From contig JAEBUN010000028.1 of the NCBI GenBank assembly GCA_023014365.1, positions 124,001 to 188,000 on the forward strand: 64,000 nt of DNA. Direction: 5' to 3'. The DNA is from Lepiota brunneoincarnata (Eukaryota; Basidiomycota; Agaricomycetes; Agaricales; Agaricaceae). The position numbers were made by a program, and so were the translations under genes. Under the pieces are notes generated by a model, which searched no databases, had not been told where the DNA came from, and saw only the letters and a program-made list of their open reading frames with translations. This document shows, in pieces, positions 55,788-64,000 of this stretch (its first letter is position 1; every line of letters starts with the position of its first letter).

Positions 55788-57505
55788 TCACGATCCCATC
55801 CTTCTATAGACTGGTCGTGCAAGTTCGATGTCTACGGAGGTCTCAGTGTAGATGTTGTCTCCCTTGATCCCTGATACTGTGAAATGGGTCATGCGACGGG
55901 TTTGACTAGCATTCCCCCTGTCAGGAGCACTGCTGCTCTGGTAGTCGTCCGATCCATCTGAGCCGCCCCTACTGGACCCGCCAGTTCCCGACTGGCGGTT
56001 GTTTAACATGGCTATGAAAGAGTTGCTATACCTGTGCGGAATAGTCGTTGTCAGTTTCCATGCCTATGGGTGTCTCATGCTGCTCACAATTTGCCCAAGA
56101 CAAATCCTCTGTCGTTTAATGACATTAATACGAAAATTGAACTCCTAAACAGACCTTTGACTCACGGACAAAGGAAATAACTAGCGGCCTAGGGACATTT
56201 GTTAACGAGGAGTCTCGTTCAGTTTTTGCCACGAATACATACCGGAGGCGCAATAGGCGGGAGGATCGTTGTGAGTAGGACGACTATGGCAACCACAGCT
56301 TTACATATATTAGACCCTATCCGGAAGAGCACTGTTTTAACACACCGGTAGCAGTGTTGGTCTCAATAATCAACCTGATAAGCCGCGTGACCACTGGGGT
56401 TCTTTTTCGAAGTGAGCCGGCAGCGGACAGGAGCTGCGCTGCAAGGTAAGCTCACGATCCTGTCGTCGAGTCGGACTAGAATATTCTCACTAGATATGTC
56501 ATCGAGACGGCAATAAGAACATCTGCCACCGCACTGCACACAGTCCAGAGCTATACTTGATTAGCTCTTCTCTACTTCTGAGGCCGATGATGTTACTTAC
56601 AATCAGAACCGGCTGAAAACCAGGATCCCCGTGTGAAATCGTGCCCGCCCTATAGCTCTGAAGGGAAGATCAGTCAGGGACACATCTGCTCGATATTTTT
56701 ATGCCTAAGCCGTACAATAAGACCCAATCCAATTCCGCCAGCGGCCTGACCACAACCAAACTGGTAAAAAAAAAGAGATCTCGAGTCAATCTGCCAAAAG
56801 TTTGATGTCCGAAAGGATGGACGACGCACGAGAGCAATGGTAAATGTAGGGATCTTCCATTTGCTGATATGATATATCCTCCAACAATATACGCCTTGTG
56901 TTATGAGGGCGATCACTGAGCCTATCACCGGGGCATCAAGCCAAGATAGGAAAAATTCCCCCAACTTTGCAATATTTCCATAGCCAAAGACAAACCAATG
57001 AAACCCATCGGCAAGTAACATGACTGTCTGGGCAGTCTGGAGGACGAATTGGGTGTGTACTGAATGGGGAAGGAGATAAAGGACAGGGGCGGGTGAAGGG
57101 TCATTCAAATGGCGTACCTATGTACCTCAACCATTTCAGGTCATTACCAAAGTTCAAGCAGTAGCTGTCTTGTAGCCGTGGACCGAGTCAGGAGCATGAA
57201 TGAGAATAAGCCGCTGTCCTCACAGTATTGTAGAACCAAAACTCCGTAGAGGCAGCCATTAAGGTAGATTCCTAGAAACTATTTATCCACTCAATTTTAA
57301 TTGAACAGATGCAGTGCCGGATCCCAAATAAAACTTACAGGTGGTCCCGCACTTGACGAAACGAGGCCTCGTCAATTTCGCGGGAAATGAGAGGAGGTTA
57401 TTGGACTCACAGTTGGCTAATGTTAGGGGGGACAGGGGGAACAAAGGGGCCAGGGGGGAGATGTCCAGCCATCGTCGGGGCTGAAGGGCTGCTGGAGTAG
57501 AACAT
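55788..57505 (-). CDS. DUF6534-like multipass membrane protein
   Basis: Agaricomycete-expanded family of unknown function with about seven membrane helices. The start at 57505 gives MFYSSSPSAPTMAGHLPPGP then VPPVPPNISQL. After several short introns the helices appear: GIYLNGCLYGVLVLQY, VLQTAQTVMLLADGFHWFVF, WLDAPVIGSVIALITQGVY with CWRIYHISKWKIP, CGQAAGGIGLG, SAVADVLIAVSMTYL, then RLIRLIIETNTATG, KAVVAIVVLLTTILPPIAPP, YFLCP, GFVLGKL and YSNSFIAMLNNRQSG. This order (HISKWKIPT, DVLIAVSMTYL, RLI-x-x-IIETNTATG, GKLYSNS) is the family pattern. A hydrophilic C-tail ends at the TGA at 55790-55788. The gene is cut into about eight exons and I did not place every border. No frame break was noticed. 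Function cannot be given. Confidence 0.75.
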
Positions 57506-59031
57506 TGTAGGTTTTAATATAGTCCATTGTGAAGCGATTGATCGGCAATGCCGGTTGATGAACTCATGTGTGATGGTCATGGATGGCTTCACTACGGCTC
57601 ATCATCGTATCTCGCCACCGCGGGAAGCCCCATCGCTATGGTACACTAACACAGCACTCGTGACCGCTTTTATATAGTAGCAAGGTTGGTCGGATTTCCT
57701 TTTTGTATGGGGCTCGTATGAAATAAAAAAATAGTCTCCAAGACAGAAATGGGTCGTACTCGCCAAGGCATGGGTTCATGCAGGCTGGCACCCTTGACGT
57801 GCAGACATATTCTCACTGGAGTCATCGCTCTCAGGTCCCTGGTTTCAAGCTTGTGCATCCAACTTCAGGCTCTAGTAGCCTTAAATAGATAAGGTTGGCC
57901 AGTGACCCGGCGTTGCGCATCAGATGCTCTTCCAGCAGATACCTTCAACTGATTATTAGTCGTCGGCGCGTCATCAATGACAGTCGGCGGGGCGCTCATG
58001 GGACGCTAATGGAAACCGACCGAAACAATGTTGACGAGAATCGAGTCTTCGCCAATCACTTGATCAGTTGTCTACGCTACGAGCGAGGTCCGCCGTAGAG
58101 CATCGGTCTGACCCACATGAATGGGTCACTTTCAACGCGGCCGAGTTTTGGGTGCTCACTTCCTGTACCCCTATCTGCGTGAAGGGCAGGGTCTGCGGCA
58201 GTATGATGTAGTGAATAAACCAAATAGGAACCGTTGAACGTTTCTCTGGAACTGTGTGGACATATATATAGCGTCCTGAGCTCCTCTTCCTGATCAGCAT
58301 AGTAGTGCCATCCAGGGGCGCCGCGACCCACTGTTACCACATTGCCAGGGAAAGGAACCTTCCCTAGCGACGATCTTCAGTCAGCACTGACATATTGAAT
58401 GGGCCCTCATACCAGCACCAGGCACCTCTCCCCTGTTAATGTTGCCCTCGTGGTTATTAAGTCTTGAAATCACTGCCGAGCTACCCCTCCGGTTCGTCTC
58501 TACCTCGCCATCGACAGGCTCCTAGCCACCGTTACCATTTGATCGCGTTCCAGCAAGAATGCCATTTTATCTCGACTCCTTATTACACACACACAAGGTC
58601 AAGTAAAGCATTTTCATTCATCATATCTCCGTTGGATCTCTTCCGGCTCAGGCCCCTTTGGTGACATTTTAGGCCTTAGGCCTTGGGTATAGGTTAAATT
58701 ACATAGCACCCTTTTCTCAGCTCGAGTCTTGAATCTAGCAACTAAACGCCTAGCATGTAAAGAGTAGGTCGTCCGTGATATCACAGATATATTTTACGAG
58801 ACACTATACATTTAGTTCAGGGCAACGGTGTACCACGATCAACAATAGTACACATGAGCCATGAGATGGGTTGCGAGTGTTACACAGGACGTTAAAGAAG
58901 GGCATATTGGGCATGGATAAGTCATAGAAAAGGATAAGTGAATCAGATATCTGGGATAAATCCTCGCCTTAAGAGATCGAGTACAAAGGGCGGTTGTCAT
59001 TACCATTACCCCCCCATGATTCCAAAAATCA
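57506..59031. other. Intergenic, 1.5 kb
   Basis: It holds the DUF6534-like gene's promoter and the 3' side of the GBD/FH3 gene. A minus frame near 58340-58077 (APGWHYYADQEEELRTLYIC) is open but matches nothing I can name. Confidence 0.45.
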
Positions 59032-61260
59032 CTAATCAAATTTGAGTGGGTCCATTCGTCGCGGAGATGGAAGTGCTGGTATCTTGCCCCCTCCGGCTGC
59101 CGATCGTTTAGTGGGGGTGCCGGGTTGGGATTGACTTTGGGCCCGAGGGGTATGCCTTCCAGAGGGGCCGGCGAGGTCGGCTGCCTGATTATTCTTGTGG
59201 AGCGGTTGAGGGGGGAGGCCAATCAATCGTGAGACTGTATAAGGAAGTTCGTAGCCTGCACGAATGGCATGGTTAATGTATCGTGAAAGTTCAAGATGGA
59301 GTGTAGGGTAGTAGGTGGTTGAAGCCTTGCGCGAGATCTAGGCAATAGTTTATATGACTGGTAGCTTAAAAACATAGAGCGTACGCACGAGGATGATTCG
59401 TTCTAGTCCCGAGAGGAAAAGGTCCGAGTGGAAGCGATAAGCAGATAGATCGTGGTCCTTGGGCATTCCAAGGTCTAAGGCGCATTTAGCAATAGCGTTG
59501 ATTAATCTCATATGAGTTGTCTGGAGAGAGTGTGTGTTGTAGCTCGATGCTCCCAATATATCGAGATAGCGAAGCTCACCAAATATCCCATAGCCTCAAA
59601 CTCAACTCCTCCAGTCATACCACCGGGCGCACGGGGTTTTTCTACTTTGCTCTCATCTGTCTCCGCGAGAATCCAGATGGTATTGTTAGGGTGACAAAAG
59701 ACCCAGAAGTAATCCCTGCAGACATCCGATAGTTCTTGAAGGTAGCTCTTGTATATCCTAGGTTGATGTAAGGATTCGATGAAAGCGTGAGGAGAGATTG
59801 GAGTGGCTGGAGACTCTGAAGGAGGAGGAGCAGGTGTCAGCAACAATGCACGGATAAGAGAATAGAAGTTCTTGTGGGGTGCGGGGAGGATTATTAACTT
59901 GGAATTAGGGAGGGAGGCTTCGCTTTCCCATGCTTCACGTTGGCGTCGCACTCCAGAAGGTAACGAGGAAGGGGGATAGAGATCAAACAAGATGAGGAGC
60001 AACTCGACGATGAGCTGACGAGTTGCGACATCGCCCGGTTTCTTGTCGGAATACAACAGAGAAACGAGTTGGGCAAAAGGCGTAGGGCATGAACTCTGAA
60101 GAGCAAAGCAGCCGATGGATGAAGTAGAAAGGGCTTTGAAGCAGCGGAGCAATTCATGAAGGACTTGGTCATCGTGTTGTTCCTCCCTGTTGATGCATCA
60201 GCACGGATTAAATATCTTTGCTTTCTTAACAGCGCACCGCCACTCGACCTCTAGAATTTCATTCAACCTCGTCAACAAGGCAGAATAACCTCCTAGCTTT
60301 AGGAACTCCTGTGACCAACTGCAAAGTAATGGGATCAGGTCGGGTATCGGACTCAAAAAATCAGGATCCCACCTAGCGGATTCATTGCGTAGGAGTAGCC
60401 TTAGTTTTTTGATATCTTCTACGTCCAACTGTAGACTTGAAGTACTCGTCAGGATACTGCAGAACTTTGTCGGAGATATATTGTTGGTTCGCATGGTGCC
60501 CTTGTCTTTAAGAGGTAGTCCGCCGGCGGTTAAGTCCGTGGTCGATGCCGCAAGGTTGACCTGGCTGCGCGAAAAAAGTTTCTGTGCATCAAATGACAGC
60601 CCACGAGCATGGGTTCCGCTGGATTTTCTGGGTGAAGCTGCAAGATATGGCGAATGGTGAGCCGAGACTTGGCCTCCTGCGAAGGGTGGACGAGGAGGTT
60701 CGAAAATGTCCTGATCGCCTGCAAGGTTCTGCAATGGAGATCCTAGTGACTCCGCAGAGTGTGCGCGCCTAAGAGTATTGTTTCGAGGGGTGCTGGGGGG
60801 TATGGGTGGTGCGGCTCGTGGTTGCTTGGCGAGAATAGTTGATGACTTGAGCATGGCAGCCTTGACGGTGGAGTCCATGCCTGCGAGCTTGGGCCTGAGG
60901 CTCAAAGGGATTTGGAGGTCGTCCTTGTGAGCACTATAGGTGAGAGAAGAGTCTTGGGGCTGAGTGACTGGATGAACCCACCAGCAGTTGGTCGAATGCT
61001 TGACCCATATCCCCTTGTTCGACTGGAAGCGGAGGGGAGGGATTCCTGTCTTTCTTTGCATCTGTTCGTTTCTTTTTGTCATGAATGTGGGCGTTCCCCC
61101 TTGCGCTCCCGAGAGTAGGCCTCATGCTCTTGACCACAGGTTGAGGAGCAACCCCTAGACTTGGGCAGTTCTCTTTGGAATTCGAGATATCCTGTAGGCT
61201 TGTGATCATGGTAAAGTCCGAAGAAGGGACTCTCTTTGACGGCAAAATGCTCTTGAACAT
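59032..61260 (-). CDS. GBD/FH3 domain protein (formin N-terminal type, no FH2)
   Basis: The GTPase-binding domain and FH3 domain are the regulatory half of diaphanous formins. ATG 61260 gives MFKSILPSKRVPSSDF. After a Pro/Lys-rich region comes MGQAFDQLL, an intron, then DDLQIPLSLRPKLAGMD with STVKAAMLKSS, the start of the GBD. A Ser/Pro-rich insert (HSAESLGSPLQN, GLSFDAQKLFSRSQ) is followed by the FH3 armadillo part: CSWSQEFLKLGGYSALLTRL, NEILEVEWR, intron, EEQHDDQVLHELLRCFKALS, LFDLYPPSSLPSGVRRQREA. Later exons give FEAMGYL, THMRLINAIAKCALDLGMP, then YPTLHLELSRYINHAIRAGY. The protein ends in a basic tail with TAG at 59034-59032. There is no proline-rich FH1 and no actin-nucleating FH2, so it cannot nucleate actin itself. 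It probably is a Rho-binding scaffold. No frame breaks. It is divergent from the GH17 gene. Confidence 0.85.
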
Positions 61261-61536
61261 GTCTGGGTGTCGTCGCTGTAACTGGAGTTGAGGTTCTAAA
61301 TCAGGACATGGTTCGGATTGAACGCGATGCATCACGTGGATGGTCACGAGGAAAGATTGCAGGAAAGGTATTTTGCCTATTTTTACCGGAGCACGGCTGT
61401 GCACACACCGGATATGGACACCTGTCAGAGCAGACCATGGGGTTGCACTACTTACGCTCTCTCTCTCTCTCTCTCTCTCATCCCAACAATTCCCTCGTTT
61501 TCTTGTATACCCTTCTTCAAAGGCTGAGCCAGGAAG
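61261..61536. promoter_or_regulatory. Shared GBD/FH3 - GH17 divergent promoter with CT tract
   Basis: 276 bp between the two start codons. It contains a CT-rich microsatellite 58 bp before the GH17 ATG. Pyrimidine tracts just before the start are common in highly expressed basidiomycete promoters. Confidence 0.5.
61457..61479 (+). repeat. (CT)n tract
   Basis: Eleven and a half perfect CT units ending 58 bp before the GH17 start codon. Confidence 0.95.
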
Positions 61537-63603
61537 ATGCAGCCATACACAGACAACCCTTTTAACGATTCGAACGCAGGCCCACATAACAGCGGTCATC
61601 ATGAAACGGACACGGTATGTGTCAATCTCCTCACCCCCATATGTTGTCACCGATCATTGTATCACGTCCCCGTCCGAACCGCAAACTGTCATTCGTTTAG
61701 GTTGGTCACCAGTACTCCGTCCCCTACGAACCATCCTCCGGTCTTCAAGCAATACCTCTGGTCCCTCCCAGCGGCCGAGCCCAGTACAGCAGCGTTATGC
61801 CACATTCAGAGTCAACGACAAACCTTGGTGTGGGTGGTGAGGACGCCAGGATGGACTCTTTCCCTGGTTCACAACCACAGTGGGACAGCTCACGGTATGG
61901 CCAGGGCCAGACATGGTTGGCAGAGCAGGAAAAGCAGAGCCGACGCTCAAAGATTGTGGTACGTTACCATCGGCTAGGAGACATGCTCCACGTTTACATG
62001 TGCATAGGTGATAATATGCATTATTGCGCTGGTCGTGATCATCGCAGTTTCGGTTACCGTCGGCGTAGTTGTTTCACGGTCAAAGAGCAACAATTCGAAC
62101 ACACGATCTTCTTCGAACAATGGCACTTCAAACCCCGATGCGGTCAATCAGACGGATCCCAACGATCCTAGCACCTTTGTCAAGGACTCCAACTTGCACC
62201 AGGCATTCTACGGGATCGCATATACCCCCTACGGATCACAGCTACCCGACTGCGGTAATAAGTTAGGTGAGATGGCTCCGGACGACTTCCCCGGAGTTCG
62301 TAGCTAATGCTGGCGAATTTGAAAGAGGACGTGATCCAGGACATACAGGTTAGGAGCCAGAAATAACATTACAGTGTGAATAATACTTGACAAACAAACT
62401 CTCTCAGCTCCTCTCTCAGATTACCAAGGTAGTCTGCTTTCAATCAGCGCAGGTGTAAAATGCTCATCTAAGTCTTGCAGCGCATCCGTCTCTACGGTGC
62501 AGACTGTAATCAGAGCGCCCTTGTGGTGAGTCTCATTATCTTTCTGTGAGCCACATCGCTTGACCTGATCATCCCCTAGTTGGAAGCCATTCGACGCACC
62601 AAAGTTGATATGACAGTCTGGCTCGGTAATTATGTTATCCCAACCGACAACAATGCCGCCTACGAGCGTCAGAGAGACATAATCAAAAAGGCCATTACAG
62701 ATTATGGTGTTGATCACATTGGTGGTATCACAGTCGGAAACGAATTTATGTTGAAGTATGTGTGACTCTCTGCCTCTTGGGCCGTCGCTGAGTAGATTGC
62801 TCTAGCTATCTCAATGCCAACGGTGGCACAGAGCCAAACACTCCTATTGGGGATCAGGGTGCCCAACTACTAATCGCCAATATCAAGGATACGATCAGCA
62901 TGCTCGACGGGATGAATCTGGGGAAACATCTTCCGGTTGGTACAGCTGATGCAGGAAGTTATTTCAACAACCAGGTACTACAAGCGGTTGAATATGGCGT
63001 ATGTTTCTCTCCCCGTTCACGACGTCCTTTAATTCCGTATGCTCCTTATCAGATGTCTAACGTGCACCCATGGTTTGCCAATGTGAGCGTGGAAGCAAGC
63101 GCGGCCTGGACCACGCAGTTCTTCCAGGAGCAGAATGTGGACGTAGCAAACGCACTGCCCAATAAGCCAACTATGTACATTGCGGAGACCGGTGAGTCGG
63201 CAGTCCACGATCGTGCTGATATAAACTAAACACGTCATCCGCTAGGTTGGCCAACTGTACGTACCCCGTCCATGATCTACTTGACTTACACTTAGATAAA
63301 CTCCAGAAATCATCAGACGCAGGTAACGCCAACAATGGCGCCTCCGCTGCCTCCGAGCCGGACCTACAGACATTCATCGATACTTTCGTCTGTCAAGCTA
63401 ACTCTGGTGGGATAGGCTACTTCTTTTTCGAGTTGGCCGATGAAGACTGGAAAGACAAGCAGTTCGGTGGTGTAGAAGGGTGGTGGGGTCTATTCAACCA
63501 GAAGTGAGCCCTTCCGTTGTAAGATGGCTTGTTGGTAGCTAATATTGATTTGTAAAGTCGTACACTGAAGAACATCAAGATTCCGAACTGCCCAGCTCCT
63601 TGA
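61537..63603 (+). CDS. Membrane-anchored GH17 beta-1,3-glucanase
   Basis: Cell-wall endo-beta-1,3-glucanase or glucanosyltransferase (family 17). ATG 61537 gives MQPYTDNPFNDSNAGPHNS. A polar, probably cytoplasmic N-terminus ends in RRSKIV, followed after an intron by one hydrophobic helix (IICIIALVVIIAVSVTVGVV). It is thus a type II membrane protein with the enzyme outside. The catalytic part starts HQAFYGIAYTPYGSQLPDCG. It is then built from mini-exons to give IQ-LLSQITK-RIRLYGADCNQSALV and LEAIRRTKVDMTVWLGNYV. The acid/base Glu is in GGITVGNEFML and the nucleophile Glu in PTMYIAETGWPT. FVCQANSGGIGYFFFELADE and FGGVEGWWGLFNQ complete the barrel. TGA is at 63601-63603. All splice junctions keep frame. 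It would act in wall remodelling. Its neighbour on the other strand is the GBD/FH3 protein. Confidence 0.93.
62326..62428 (+). other. Two consecutive mini-exons of GH17 (23 and 21 nt)
   Basis: Exon 62326-62348 (ends DVIQDIQ), intron 62349-62407, exon 62408-62428 (LLSQITK), intron 62429-62480. Both are needed for the conserved helix leading to RIRLYGADC. Confidence 0.85.
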
Positions 63604-64000
63604 AATAGTTTACAGTACCCCTTATTCGATTCACCGTCCGCCCCCACTTGATGATCATGACGTGGACTGTATGCCGCTGCTTTGATGCACTACAGAATAC
63701 TTGCCATTCTTTACGACAGACATTCTTGCATCGGACTGTAATTAATGTTTTTGGACTAGACGCGAACTTTCTATGCTCTCCGTGTGTGTGTGAGCCCGGG
63801 ATGATTTTGTCTATCGACCTTGACTTAGGACAGATCCTCTCTGCCAAGGGTGCACAAAACCCATCTCTCAAATCAGATTTGCTGTGCCCGAAACACGCAC
63901 CGCTCGACCCAAGATCCGAAGTAGTAATCCAAGAACCGCACACAGTCCGCCGACTGGTTTTCCGCAGGTGATCTTGACTATGCCACGGCCCGAAAAGCTT
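63604..64000. other. Right edge without supported gene
   Basis: 3' region of the GH17 gene. No domain-bearing frame was recognised. Confidence 0.5.

Noticed and set aside
58077..58340. Minus frame with GWHYYADQEEE, reminiscent of a WW domain
   Set aside because: It lacks the second Trp and the usual spacing, and upstream and downstream frames do not continue it.
1..64000. CRISPR arrays, bacterial operons, or prophage
   Set aside because: The window is intron-rich eukaryotic DNA. No regularly spaced direct repeats were seen.

Overview
The window is nuclear DNA of a filamentous fungus, almost certainly a mushroom-forming basidiomycete (Agaricomycetes). The evidence is that genes are cut by many 45-65 nt introns with GT...AG ends, the cytosolic fatty acid synthase is one fused beta-alpha polypeptide, and the neighbours belong to agaricomycete-typical families (an F-box family, a DUF6534-like membrane protein, a GBD/FH3 protein, Zn2Cys6 regulators with a PF11951-like C-terminal part). 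Gene models were built by hand from conserved motifs and splice sites. Individual splice sites are good inferences, not proven. No homology search was run.

Layout, left to right: an F-box gene, partly readable (minus, 0.4-1.4 kb); a Lys/Pro-rich, probably nuclear protein of unknown function (minus, 2.0-4.4); the complete fused type I fatty acid synthase (minus, 4.6-17.3); RagC/Gtr2 GTPase (minus, 17.85-19.3), divergent from the VTC4 polyphosphate polymerase (plus, 19.6-23.4); a gene-poor stretch (23.4-27.3); two paralogous Zn2Cys6 regulators in tandem (minus, 27.3-29.7 and 32.9-35.4) separated by G-rich DNA; a double-PH-domain protein (minus, 36.3-38.1), divergent from acyl-CoA binding protein (plus, 38.4-39.1); a 5 kb gene-poor stretch; a Kelch/transmembrane protein (minus, 44.4-47.7); another gene-poor stretch; a DnaJ co-chaperone (plus, 51.0-52.4) followed by a membrane-anchored GMC oxidoreductase (plus, 52.7-55.4); a DUF6534-like multipass protein (minus, 55.8-57.5); a GBD/FH3 protein (minus, 59.0-61.3), divergent from a membrane-anchored GH17 beta-1,3-glucanase (plus, 61.5-63.6).

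Functional links: FAS and acyl-CoA binding protein belong to lipid supply. Gtr2 and VTC4 both act at the vacuole in nutrient sensing and storage and share a 288 bp promoter. The GBD/FH3 protein and the GH17 glucanase would both fit polar growth and wall remodelling.

The most striking property of the whole window is that at least eight single-base (+1) reading-frame breaks, in seven genes, lie inside otherwise well-conserved coding exons, and a possible missing base sits at one splice junction. They look more like insertion-type assembly errors than biology, but they decide how the genes must be read. I did not find a convincing new defence, mobile or biosynthetic system. The unusual observations are gene-structural: a split active-site cysteine codon, exons of 9-23 nt, and a Zn cluster assembled from three exons.
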